Assembly: GCA_029834535.1 (NCBI GenBank)
Contig: JAQMWT010000066.1
Coordinates: 1 to 64,000 of the forward strand
Reading direction: 5' to 3'
Source: Chrysophaeum taylorii
Taxonomy: Eukaryota > Sar > Pelagophyceae > Pelagomonadales > Pelagomonadaceae
Length of the DNA: 64,000 nt
The position numbers and the translations under genes are program-made. Positions 54,005-64,000 of the stretch are shown here, in pieces (the stretch's first letter is position 1; each line of letters begins with the position of its first letter). The notes beneath the pieces were generated by a model. That model did not search any database. It saw nothing but the letters and a program-made list of their open reading frames with translations, and was not told where the DNA came from.

Positions 54005-55086
54005 TTAGAGAAACCTGCACGCCTCCCGAGCGTAGAGAATCGATACAACGTCGACGGTGGCGCCTTCAGCGCCGCGTCGGGCAAGAAGATCATCCACGAG
54101 GTCGGCGGCAGAATACCACCAACAGCTGGCGATCGGGGAGGGACGTGGCCAGCTGTAGCACAAGAGGCCCGTGTCGAAGAGGGCGCGTTGGCTCGCGCTC
54201 TGGCTACCGACTCGCCGATGACCTGGCGCCGCAAGAGCGGCAGCTCGCGTGTCCGCATGAGCTGCTAACGGTGGCGGTAAACTCGCGAGGCTCACCGCAC
54301 CGCACCGCACCGCATCGCACCGCATCGACGGCAGGACTTGCGACATGAGGGACTGGACGGGCGGCACAACGTCCGTATTGATGTCGGGATCGAAGCGCAC
54401 AACCTGGGGCCTCTCGCTGTAAACACGGCAAGCCGTGATCATCCCATGATTCCCATTACGTGCAGAGGAGGCGCTCGACGTGGTGCTGCGTAGGCGGCGA
54501 GAACTTGTAGGCCTCGTCGACAGAGGCAGCGGGGCGCTTGACGTAGAACATCTTCTTCTTACCACAGACGTTCGTGATTCTCTGGTGCTCTGTCGCGTCC
54601 AGAAAGAGCACGTTCCTTTTAGCAATTAATCCAGCTACAAAGACGTTGATTGGAGAGTACCAACAGTCGAAGTGTTCAGGCTGAGAGGCGTGAGAAAAGT
54701 CATAGGGGTCGCGACAAAAAACGGACAACAAAGACTGCGTGCGGTTGGTCTCATGTATGTCTGGACTTTTGGCGGAAAAAAGATGCTCCGCCGGACAGGC
54801 CAAACGACCCGGGTCGACCGACTTGATCACCGCTGCGCGGCAGATGGAGCCAGCGTGAGCCGATTCACCGGCGCAAGAGACCAAGTGATTCCATCGCACA
54901 AGCTCAAACTTACGATAGAGGAGGTCTCGCGGACCATCGCGGGGCACAAAGAATCACCGTTACAACTTCGTGCAGACGATACGGCATCGTACGCACCCTG
55001 GTGACTCGCGTTTCGACGGCGGGGAAAAGCTTGGCAAGGATAGCCTGGGTGCTTGCGGAGCCCGTATCACCGCGCTCGGCCGCCAT
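54005..55086 (-). CDS. Possible unrecognised multi-exon gene
   Basis: Coding-like pieces on the minus strand include a good start at 55086 (MAAERGDTGSASTQAILAKL), which runs on to LFPAVETRVTR before a GTGCGT donor. A block follows at 54640-54460 (AGLIAKRNVLFLDATEH and PTQHHVERLLC). A clean 43-nt intron (54459-54417, GTAATG...TTACAG) joins this to ERPQVVRFDPDINTDVVPP. I could not link the start to the middle block, and the end is unclear because of a CACCG repeat near 54295-54330. No family recognised. Confidence 0.35.
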
Positions 55087-55703
55087 GACCGTGGCGGGCG
55101 CAAGGAGGACTAGGCGGCGACGGCCTGGTCCAGCGTTATTATTCCAAACAAATTCGCAACGAAAAAAAACATCGACACGGACAGCGTCGAAGACGACGAC
55201 ACCTAGGTGGTGTTTGTGTAGGCGATCAGTACGTATAGACAGTAACTTCCTCAGTTAGGGTAAAGCACCCCCTCGCACCCCTCTTCCTTGACGCACAGGA
55301 AGTACGGGTAAGACGGCGGCGTGTCACCATCCAAAAAGCGCGGGCGGCTGGGAAGGAGGACGTATTATTTCGTCGCAGCGGCCGCCGTAGGAAAACGGCG
55401 GGCGAAGGAGGAGGATATAGTGGCGGGTGGTGGTGGTGGTGGTGGCAGGAGGAGCCGCTCGCCGAGGAGCAACGTCGCTGCGGTAACCGTGTATTTATTC
55501 ATTCATTTCATTCCAGCGGAGCGGTGGGTCGAGGTGTGAGAGCTCGAGCGTGACTGTGGTGCGTGTAAAAAAGGAAAACAACGCGAGCTGGTATCACATC
55601 AGGCAGGGGCCACGTGAAGGGGGGGGTGGGGGTCTTTTCTTCTCTCTGAATGTCCTCCTCCAACAAGTGTGTCGATATCTCTTCGCGGCGGAGGTGACGA
55701 TCG
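55087..55703. other. Intergenic with (GGT)n and G-rich runs
   Basis: (GGT)n lies at about 55423-55445, with a GGGGGG run near 55620. No gene recognised. Confidence 0.5.
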
Positions 55704-57245
55704 TCAAGGCGCAGCGAATCCGTCGTCGTCGTCGTCGTCGTCGCCAATAACTTCGTCGTCGAGTTTCCTGAAAGTAATTCCAAGTTTGGCAGTCGCGGCG
55801 GCGTCAACGCCGGCGAGGGTCAGGGCGTGCTGGAGGCCACGGTCGGAGAGATCCTCCATCACGCAGTAATAGTATTCTCGGTCGTCGATCGCGACCGCCC
55901 AAATTTCGTCGCCGTCGTCGAGGGCGAGTTTGCGGGGGTCGTCGACAGACTTGTAGATAGTGGTCGTCGCGAGGATCGCGGGTCCCGGTGTTTTCCAGGC
56001 GGGTTGGTGGTCGTTTTCTTGTTGGGTCTTGTTTCCGGTCGAATGCCGCTCGACGACCACCTTGTCGAGGGACGCTCGGAGCGCCGCCGTTTCTGTGTCG
56101 CTGTGGCGTCGCACGGCGTCGTCGGGGTCCACGGGGTGGTCGTCGTCCTCGATCATGGGGGGCGGCGAGCCGGGCTCGACATCGTCGCCTCCCGGGGACG
56201 CGGCGGCGGCGTCGCGCAAAAGGTCGTCGGCGACGCGATAGTTCGAGGTCAGGAAGAGCGCGCCGTCGCGGTCGCGGCACGCAAATATCTCCGATGAGTC
56301 GACGCCCGTGCCCAGGGGAGCCGCGTCCGTCAAAAAATCGTCGACGCTGTCGGCGTCGTACTTGGACTGACAGTACTCTTCGTCGTCGGCGATCGACGAG
56401 TGAAAGCTCTGCGCGGGGCTGATCGTCGTCGCGTGGCGCGAGGAGAGCTCGACGCGTCGAAAGACGTCGGTCCGGCTCGCGAAGCGCACGAGGCGCGCCG
56501 TGGTTGGGAGGCGCGCGCGGAGCTCGTCGAGGCCGCGCAACGCGTCCTCGCACGCCTTGAACGCCTCTTCGAGCCGCCACTCGTACTTCATCGCGAGAGA
56601 GTTGAGCGACCAGAGAAAGGGAAACTGCGTTTTTCTGGCTTTGTCGGCGTGGTGCGGGTGGTGCGCAGGGTTGTCGGCGAAAGAGACCGCGTACCCCCGC
56701 TTCCGGGGCCCGAACGAGAGCCACTGGCACGACAGCGCGCTCGCCGCGCTTACCGCGTCGTACGCGTCCTGCAGCGCCGTCTCGTTCGAGTCCTTCTGGA
56801 GGAGGTGGACGAGCGCGCACGGGTCCTGACGCGACACGGCCGCCGCGCGCTCGGAAACTCGCCGCAGCTTCATCGGCGCCATGGCTGCGAGCACGTCGGC
56901 CCGACGGCTCGCGCTCGTCGAGTGCTGCCGGTCGCACACCGCGTTCTCGACCGCCTCGTCGACGCGCTCCGCGCACGTCAGCATCTCGCACGCGTACTCT
57001 GCCGACCGCAGCTTGTGCGTCGTCGACGACGAGGTGCTACCGCCCTCCGCGCTCGACCGCGCGACCACGTACCGCTCCAGCGCCGCCGACGGCGAACGGC
57101 TCGGCGTCGACGGCTCGCGCGTCGACGCGTCGGAGCCCGTCCGCTGGTCCGACGCGCACGTGCTGTGCGCGTTCGGCAACTGTCCAAAACCCGTCGACAA
57201 AGCCTCGTCCTCCGCCGACTCCTGAGCGTGCATCCTCGCCGGCAT
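55704..57245 (-). CDS. Unknown acidic, Asp-rich protein
   Basis: From the first ATG at 57245 (MPARMHAQESAEDE) the frame runs 513 residues without an intron. It is open slightly further upstream but without an ATG. No domain was recognised. The middle has a conserved-looking block with SCQWLSFGPRKRGYAVSFAD and then FPFLWSLNSLAMKYEWRLEE. The C-terminus has ILATTTIYKSVDDPRKL and EIWAVAIDDREYYYCVMEDL, and ends in an Asp run. The alternation of ordered blocks with Ser/Asp linkers argues for a real cytosolic or nuclear protein. Confidence 0.6.
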   Translation of the reverse strand: MPARMHAQESAEDEALSTGFGQLPNAHSTCASDQRTGSDASTREPSTPSRSPSAALERYVVARSSAEGGSTSSSTTHKLRSAEYACEMLTCAERVDEAVENAVCDRQHSTSASRRADVLAAMAPMKLRRVSERAAAVSRQDPCALVHLLQKDSNETALQDAYDAVSAASALSCQWLSFGPRKRGYAVSFADNPAHHPHHADKARKTQFPFLWSLNSLAMKYEWRLEEAFKACEDALRGLDELRARLPTTARLVRFASRTDVFRRVELSSRHATTISPAQSFHSSIADDEEYCQSKYDADSVDDFLTDAAPLGTGVDSSEIFACRDRDGALFLTSNYRVADDLLRDAAAASPGGDDVEPGSPPPMIEDDDHPVDPDDAVRRHSDTETAALRASLDKVVVERHSTGNKTQQENDHQPAWKTPGPAILATTTIYKSVDDPRKLALDDGDEIWAVAIDDREYYYCVMEDLSDRGLQHALTLAGVDAAATAKLGITFRKLDDEVIGDDDDDDDGFAAP

Positions 57246-58105
57246 CTCGGCCGCCGTCGCCTCCTCGCGCCGGTAACAAACGTAGAGTTCGACCCTGCGA
57301 CGCGCCAATCGAGTGTCGTGACAATTGACAAGGGGGATTCATCCTCACGCCTCCGAGCCGTCGCCGCCGTGCTTGTTCGTTGGAGAGGGCGGGGCCTTCG
57401 CCTGCGCGCAGCGCTCAGAGCGAATCTTCCCTTCTTTAATGGAATGCGAAAATAGGATGGGGCGCTCGCACCTTGCTTGCTGGGGTAACCTCGCTAGAGC
57501 CCCGGCCGCGCCCGGCCTCGTGGTGCCCTCCTCGAGCGCCGCGCAGCCCCCAACCGCTGCGGCGCCCCGACGACGACGACGAGTCCACGTGAACCCCGGT
57601 CCCTTGCCGGGTCTCCTCGTGAACCCAGTCCACCATCGAAGCCATACTCCTGTGGTCCGTTGGGGAAGCGAAATGTGACACGTGATGAGGTGGTGGCTTT
57701 TTTGGGGGGGGTGGCGCAGCAGGGCGGCGACGACGACTGACACAAAAGGCGTGGCGAAAATGAGACCGAGCGGGGCAGCTCACGACGTCCTCGGTCTTCA
57801 ACGATCTCGATCGACGCGCGGCACGCCGTTCTGGCACCATTCCAGGAGCGAACCCGCCGCCGCTCCGCGAGGTCAGCTGCGCGATCCAACGCGCGTGGGG
57901 TGCGGTAGAGGGTGGGACGTGGTGACTCGAAAACAGCAGCGCGCGAAGGGACGCGTGGCGGGATACCGCGACCCAGGAAAAAGAGGCAACAACGCGGGTA
58001 AAGAACGCGGCGAGAGGCGGCAACGACGACAACAACCGAAGAGGAGGAGGAGGAGGATGAGGAGGAGGGGGGGATCAACAAATATTTCCTCTAGACCACC
58101 TCGAT
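57246..58105. other. No gene recognised
   Basis: Several overlapping frames are open only because of high GC. It lies downstream of HDAC and upstream of the acidic protein. A (GGA)n tract sits near 58042-58068. Confidence 0.45.
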
Positions 58106-59640
58106 CTAGTCGGTGACGTCGTAGAATTCGGCGGGGTGCGCCCGCTTGTGGTCGGCGGACGGGCGAGTGTCCATGTTGTCGTCGTTGGCGTCGTCGGTCG
58201 CCATGTCGGCGGCGGCCTCGGCGGCCTCGGCGGAGATGTTTGCGACCACCCGCTCGGCCGGAGCGGCGAACGCTGGGACAGTGGGTGTTTGGTCGGCGTT
58301 TGTGGCGACCATGTCGCCGACGGTCGCGCGCTGCTGGCCGTTGGCGGCCTGCGGCTCGGCAGAGGGTCCACCGACGGCGGGATCGGCCTTGATCTGGACG
58401 CCTGGCGCGGGCTCGACCTGGTCGAGGACGCCGAAGAGCTGAGTCTTGATGTGCTCGAGATACTCTGCCGAGTTGAGGTTCTCCATGTTGGAGACGGGCA
58501 TGTGGAGCCGGTAGTCGGGGCCGTAGTATCTGCGCTTTGCGGTCACTCGACGACACCGACGACGGGGTGGTGACGCGCGACGAGAAGAAGGACAACAACA
58601 ACAACGACAACGACAACAACAAGGGGGCGTACTTACTCGAAGTAGTCGTTGTACGGGAGGACGTCCTTGATCTCGACCCCCAAGAGAACCGCCGTCTCGT
58701 AGGTCCAGACGCGCGGGACGTTGCGAAGCGTGTAGCCGCCGCCGCCGAGGACGAGCATCGGGATGCCAAACGAGCGGACGTAGGCCACGCAGTCGGCGTG
58801 GCCGCGGAGGCTGAGGTTGAAGCAGCCGAGGCGGTCGCCCGAGAGACTGTCGGCGCCGCACTGCATGACGACAGCCCCGGGACGGAAGACCTCGATGACT
58901 TTGCCGATGACTGGCCGAAAGATGGATTTGAAGGAATCGTCGTCCATGCCGTCGTGGAGCGGGAAATTGATCGCGTAGTTCTTGCCCTCGTCGTAGCCGA
59001 CGTCGTGGACGTCGCCCGTGCCCGGGAAGTACTCCCCAAACTTGTGGAACGACACCGTCATGACGCGGTTCGTCGTGTAAAAGGCTTCCTCGACGCCGTC
59101 GCCGTGGTGGATGTCGATGTCGATGTACAAGACGCGCTCGTGGCGTTTGAGAAGTTCTAGGATACCGAGGACGCAGTCGTTTATGTAGCAAAATCCAGAC
59201 GCTTCAGACTTCTTCGCGTGATGCAAGCCGCCAGCCCAATTGATGACGATGTCCGACCATTGCTGGTTGAGCCGTACCGCGCCGCCGATCGAGCCCGACG
59301 TGTAGAGCTGGCAGAACTCGAAGAGCCCGTCGAAGACGGGGCAGTCTTCGCCCACGTTAAATCGCTGGAGTTGCCGCAAATATTCGTGCATGTTGTCGGG
59401 CGTGATGACCCTCAAAAAGTTGACGTAGTCGTCCGAGTGGAACCGCGTCATGAGTGCGCTGTTGATCGGCTTTGGCCGAAACACCTCCATTTGCCGGTAC
59501 AGCCCGTAGTTTACCACCAGATTGTGCGTCATTCGGACGCGGTGCGGCTTCATGGGGTGTCCCTGACCGTAGTGGAAGTTCCCGATCTCCGCGTCGTAAA
59601 AGTACGCCACGCGTCGCGCCCCGCTGCCGGACGACGCCAT
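58106..59640 (-). CDS. HDAC1: Class I histone deacetylase (RPD3/HDAC1-like)
   Basis: Exons 59640-58637 and 58529-58106, with a 107-nt intron (GTAAGT...CGCAG, phase 2), give 475 residues. The join restores [14 protein letters not shown]. It removes acetyl groups from histone lysines using Zn2+. The catalytic residues are all visible: [17 protein letters not shown] (paired His), [17 protein letters not shown] (Asp and His), [12 protein letters not shown] (Asp) and [14 protein letters not shown] (Tyr). The opening [20 protein letters not shown] is classic. The C-terminal tail (about 110 residues) is Ala/Asp-rich and ends [10 protein letters not shown]. The start is the ATG of [10 protein letters not shown]; an upstream extension is open but not family-like. 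Confidence 0.96.
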
Positions 59641-59884
59641 TCTTCTTGGGCGACGCGAACGCCGTCGTCCCAACTCAGGACTGCTGATGTCGGGGCGAAT
59701 GAATTCAAACAACCCCGGGGGGGGTCCAAAAGGGGGACTCCGAGAAGGGGGGTACAGCACAGGCAGAATGCGGCGGGCTCACAACGACGCGCAAGTGGTA
59801 AGTAAGTAGTAAGGCAGCAGCAGAATGCAGGTCCCCGGCAGCGCAAGGGGTAAATAAATGCATGGGGCCCGCCTCGACGACCAA

Positions 59885-59915
<31 letters not shown>

Positions 59916-60465
59916 CCAACGTGTGCTGCTGATAGTGGTCTATGATTAGACGACTCTCGAGACAAAGGCCATGCCTGCGAGCGCGCGAGGAGGTGGGGGG
60001 CGGTGGGAGAGTGACGAGGAGGGGCGCCTCACTCACTCACTCACTCACTCACTCATGAAGAGCACAGCGCGCAGGAGCTGCTGCGCCCAAGACAACGACT
60101 ACATCGGCGGCCGCCGCCGGGCGACCAAAGAGAGAGAGGGAGAGAGAGACGTCCTTCAGGTGCGATTAGGAATCGTCGAAGATTAACACCCTCCGCGGGG
60201 GAGAGGTGCGAACCGAAGGGAAATTGCGCTTGGTGAGGCAGAGGATGACGACGGGAACGGCGCGACACTGTCGTCGTCCACGGTCGTCGTAGTTTTGGCA
60301 ATGATCAGGACAGCGCTTGGAGACGTCGCAAACAAAAACGAAACGGCTCTCTTTCATTTCGGACGGTGACCTCGCCCTCTCGGTCGGTCGGTCGGTCGGT
60401 CGGTCGATCTCTCTCGCCCACACACACACACACTCACACTCACACACACACTCTCTCTCTCTCTC
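59641..60465. repeat. Intergenic with several microsatellites
   Basis: (GAAA)n at about 59886-59915, (CTCA)n at 60029-60056, (GAGA)n at about 60126-60150, (GGTC)n at 60381-60406, and (CA)n/(CTCT)n at 60418-60470. It is not convincingly coding. A 63-codon minus frame at 60166-60357 has no family. Confidence 0.75.
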
Positions 60466-63400
60466 TCAGGGCGAGCGGAGGATGTTTTCGATGGCGGCCT
60501 TGGCGAGGTGGGCGAAGGGCTGGGCGGTGGTCTTGACGCAGATCTTGCAGGCGTTGAAGCCGGCTTTGAACGTGAGTTCGACGAGGAAGTGGTAGTGGTC
60601 CGGGCCGATGGTCTTGATAGAGAAGTAGACGACCTCCTGGCCCTCGGCGTTTGGGACCGAGCGGCGGGCAACGTGGAAGGCATGTTTGGCGACGAGTTTG
60701 TGCTGCGCCGCCTCGATCGAGGGGCCCGTCGGGAGATCGTTGACGGTGCCAAAGGTCTCGAGCGCGTCGTCGATCGACTTCCACGTTTCGATGAATGTCG
60801 AGCGTTCGACGGCGCCGTCGGGCGACCAGAGGACGTCGAAGGGGAGCGGTACCGCGTAGTAGAAGACGGCGCCCGTGTCGTTGTTCTTCATCGCGATCTG
60901 GATTTGGAGCTGGGGGGCGTTGGGGTCGAACGCCTGGTGGTTGACCATTTGGGGAGCGCAGACGACGGGAACGGTGTAGCTCGCGACGGAGGCCGGCGAG
61001 ATTGGCTGGGAAAAGGTGAGCTGGGCGCTCGCGGGGGCGACCCCAAAGGGGCTCTTGTTGAACTGGATGGCAAGGCTTCGGACGGGTCTCGCCGACCGGT
61101 TAGACACGTCCAGCTCGAGCGCCGGTCGCCCGTCGACCAGGTCGAAGCACGCCGCGATGCCGAGGCCGCCCGACTGTTGCGAGGGCTGGCACACAACAGC
61201 TTTGGCCCGTCGTGGCGGCGGGGGGGGCATCGAAGAAGGCGACGACGATAGGGGGGGGGTTCCGCCCGGGGCGAGGTCGAGGAGGCCGGACGGCGGGGCG
61301 AGCGCTCGCGGTGCCGGCACCGCCGGCACCGCCGGGCCGCCGCCGTCGAGGCCGTCGAACCCGTCCATGTCGAGGAGGTCGACCTCCCCGTTGCCCTGCT
61401 TGGCGGCGGGCGGGGCCACCGCGGCGGGTACGGAAGCGGCGGCGGAAGAGGCGCCGCCAAACGGATCGACCGGCGCACCGCCGTTGGGCGGCTTGGCGAC
61501 GTCGAGCGGCGGCGCTCGTTGGTGTTGTTGTTGTTGGTCGTCGACGTCTGGCGAGGCCACGCCGTCGGGTGCGACCTCCAAATCGAAGTCGTCGTAGGCC
61601 TCGACGTCGTCGGCCTGCGCGCCGCCGAGGCCGGCGCGAGCGTCGCGCGCCACGAAAGCCTCGGGCGGCTTGTGGAAAACGGACGCGAGGGTCGCGATGC
61701 GGCCGAGGAGGTCGTCGAGGAGATCGGCGTCGAGCGCGTGCGTATCGTCGGCGATCGTTGGTTTGTCGGCGAGGACGACCGCCTTGGCGGCATCGGGATT
61801 CGAGCTCAGGAGGCGCCAGTAGACCAAACCGCGGTCGCGGAGGTCGGGGTTTACGAAGTTGGCGTCGTCGGTCGCGAGGCTGAGGGCGCGCTGGACCATG
61901 TCGTGCGAGGAGGTGAGGGACGGCTGTTTGAGGAAGAGCTTGACCGCCGCCGTGAGGAGCTGGAGCTGGACGGGGGACGTCTCGTCGGCAAACGACTCCA
62001 AAAACGTCTCGAGGAGATCGTCGGCGTTTTCGATCTGTTCGGCGTACTCGCCGATGATCCAGATCATGGAGGCCTTGGCTTCGGGCTCGTCGAGAGACTC
62101 GAGGTTCTCGCACAGCGTCGCGATGATCGACTCGTATTTTTGCGGATATCGGCGGAAGATGTCCTTGGTAACGATGACAGCCTCCTGCACCACGTAGTTG
62201 ACCTTCGTTTGGATCAATTCCAACAGGACGTTGATGCAGCGCTGGGCCGCCTTTTCGAGTTTGATCGCGCATCGGCCGATCGCGCGCACGGCACGTCGCA
62301 CAAAGTCGACGTCGACCTCCTGAGCGTACTCCTTGAATTCGAGGAGCACCTGGTCGACGTTGCGCTCGCTGACGAGGCGGATCATGATCTCGAGCTTCTC
62401 GAGTTTTACGTAGATCGGGTCGTTGTACTTGCAAAAGAACACCTTGATTTCGCCCTCGAGGATGCGCGGGTCGGATTGCACGATGAGGTTGATATTCCGG
62501 AGCGCGACGTACGTGATCTCCTCGAGCTCGCTGTTCAGCAGCGTGACGAGCGGCGGCGCGAGCTTCTTCCGCAATCCGCTCGCTTGCTCCGACTCGGCGT
62601 CGACGCACTTCATGTACCTCAAGATGACCTTGACGGCCGACATGACGACAGCGCTGTTGGCGTGCTGGAGTCGCGGTCCGACGCGCTCGATGATTGACGT
62701 CGCGTCCTTGGCGTCCGACGGCGCGTACTTCGCGAGCGCGTCGAGGATCGACACCTGACCCCACTCGGTGCACTCGTTTAGCGCCGCGAGCAGCTTTTGG
62801 AGAGCCGACGTCGAGAGCTCGAGGACCGAGTCGTCCCCCGACGTCTCGGCGATCTCGTTCAACGCCGCGACGGCGTTCGCGACGACCGTCGGGTTCGGGT
62901 CGCTCACGAGATCCCGCAGCGAGTCGACGAATCCCCGGTCCACGACCAGCTCGGCCGAGATGTCGTACAGCTTTGCGACGCACATCGCCGCCGTCTTGCG
63001 GACGTACGGATCGTCGTCCTTCAGACATCGCGCGAGCGGCTCGCACAGGTACTCGGTGATGCGCTCGACCCGAATGCACCCCATCGTCCGGATCGCCAGC
63101 GCTCGAACCAGCGGGTTGGGGTCGTTCGCGTCTTTCACGAACGTATTCACCGCCAGCAACGCCGTATCGGGCTGCGTCTTGGCGTAGTTTATGAGGTACA
63201 AGTACACGAGTTTCTTGAGCTCGATGTTCTCCGTCTGGATGCAGTTCACCACGTCCGTGAACAACGCGCTCACCTGAAGACAACAACAACAACAACATCA
63301 AAACGAGCTCGTTACTCCGGGTCGTAACAACAACAAAAATAATCATCATCATCATCATCATCATCGAGAGGCGCAACAAACTCCTCTCTCACACTCTCTA

Positions 63401-63639
63401 AACACTCACGTCTTTGCCGACGGTCATGTTGGCGATGACCTTCTTCACGGCGTCGACCTTCTTCTCGCGCTGCCCCGACTGCAGTTCGGCGCGCAGCTCC
63501 TGCGTCTCGCCTGCACACAAACAAGGCATCGTCGCGAGCGTTTGATGACAACACCACGCGCGCCTTTTTTCGTCGTCGAGAAGAACCGACCATCGCCGCC
63601 GCCCGCTGAGCCCTTGTCCTTGGAGCTCTTCGACGACAT
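60466..63639 (-). CDS. AP1B1: AP-1/AP-2 complex beta adaptin, three exons
   Basis: Large beta subunit of a clathrin adaptor, acting at the trans-Golgi or plasma membrane. Exons 63639-63558, 63510-63411 or 63410, and 63273-60466 give about 996 residues. Exon 1 codes FFSTTKKG, exon 2 LRAELQSGQREKK and KKVIANMTVGKD, and exon 3 opens VSALFTDVVNC. The trunk is very close to animal beta adaptins (KLVYLYLINYAK, RALAIRTMGCIRV, ECTEWGQVSILD, EVDVDFVRRAVRAIGRCAIK). A Pro/Ala/Gly hinge follows (about residues 640-740), then the ear domain ending HLAKAAIENILRSP. Intron 1 as a GT-AG intron (63557-63511) adds Ala-Arg to the family's KKGE; a GC-AG splice would restore it. Intron 2 (136 nt) holds CAA and ATC repeats. 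AP-1 versus AP-2 cannot be told. Confidence 0.95.
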
Positions 63640-63860
63640 GCCACCCACTACCGCATCTCGCTCCGCGTGCCGCGATGTATGATGGTGCCGGCGATGCGAC
63701 CGGAACCCTATCGAACGACCGGGGGGAAGGAACGAAAAGGAATCTCTAACGGAAAGTGGTGCGGGGTAAGGGGAAGGTTCAGGCAACACTCCTATTTTTT
63801 CAAGGAGATTGTTGCTTTGCTCCGGGGAGTAGTGTTCTTCAGCTTGGCGCGACGGCGAAC
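63640..63860. promoter_or_regulatory. Divergent promoter between AP beta and CHMP2
   Basis: About 220 bp separates two membrane-trafficking genes on opposite strands. It is the only space for both promoters. No specific element could be identified. Confidence 0.5.
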
Positions 63861-64000
63861 ATGGGCCAGGTGTGGGGGCGGCAAGTGCCTCTGAAGGAGG
63901 TGCTGCGCAAGAACAAACGCGAGATCCAGAAAGCGATCCGCGAGCTCGACCGGGAGCGCGCCAACCTCGAGAAACAGGAACAGAAGCTAATCGCGGACAT
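63861..64000 (+). CDS. CHMP2A: ESCRT-III subunit CHMP2/VPS2, 5' part only
   Basis: From the ATG, MGQVWGRQVPLKEVLRKN continues KREIQKAIRELDRERANLEK and QEQKLIAD at the window edge. This is the first helix of Snf7-domain proteins and fits VPS2/CHMP2 best (LLRENKRALDKSIREIERER in animals). ESCRT-III filaments cut membrane necks at endosomes. The rest of the gene is outside the window. Confidence 0.88.
   Translation, partial: MGQVWGRQVPLKEVLRKNKREIQKAIRELDRERANLEKQEQKLIAD

Noticed and set aside
57345-58081. Overlapping 130-200-codon minus-strand frames
   Set aside because: Ser/Pro/Arg-rich composition typical of chance frames. No motif, no start context, no intron model.
1-64000. tRNA, rRNA or snRNA genes
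   Set aside because: No A/B box pairs with a cloverleaf, no rRNA core sequences and no snRNA motifs were seen by eye. A covariance-model scan would be needed to exclude small ones.

Overview
This window is nuclear DNA of a unicellular eukaryote. Genes carry GT-AG introns. The proteins include an AP-1/2 beta adaptin, a class I histone deacetylase, a p300/CBP acetyltransferase, the spliceosomal helicase PRP28, a Rab GTPase, BCCIP, COX6B and an ESCRT-III subunit. Coding DNA is GC-rich. Most introns I could place are only 39-56 nt, and gene spacing is tight. The 2-oxoglutarate oxygenase/ILEI fusion, the HHWW membrane family and the sulfatase suggest a small marine alga, perhaps a pelagophyte or other stramenopile, or a haptophyte. 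The taxon is inference.

Positions 1-11640 are transposon-dominated and visibly AT-richer than the gene blocks. They hold a Ty1/copia element cut by the left edge, a composite repeat with a Helitron helicase fragment (6136-8220), a LINE 3' end, and two older copia remnants arranged head to head around a minisatellite. Positions 11834-14198 carry a Rab gene and a PAF-acetylhydrolase gene, tail to tail. Positions 14200-17150 are poor in genes and rich in repeats. Positions 17200-22192 carry two divergent hydrolase genes, one of them a FYVE-like/PH/hydrolase fusion. Positions 22870-25170 hold another LINE tail and two Helitron-helicase repeats in direct tandem.

From 25308 to the right edge the window is mainly host genes: p300/CBP, an Atg22-like transporter, an F-box protein, a polytopic membrane protein, BCCIP, two related glycosyltransferases, a SANT protein, a short MTHFR, the 2OG-oxygenase/ILEI fusion, a sulfatase, PRP28, a decayed ankyrin gene, COX6B, an unknown acidic protein, HDAC, AP beta and a partial CHMP2/VPS2. 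Several gene pairs are divergent over about 190-480 bp and probably share promoters (20795/21272, 33314/33505, 45821/46220, 63639/63861). The genes are not a pathway. They are ordinary chromatin, splicing, trafficking and metabolic functions side by side.

The most unusual items are the oxygenase-ILEI fusion, the FYVE-like/PH/hydrolase fusion, the KIX-PHD-HAT-TAZx3 acetyltransferase, the tandem Helitron repeats, and the large inverted repeat at 8930-10440. All calls are by eye. No database search or alignment program was run.
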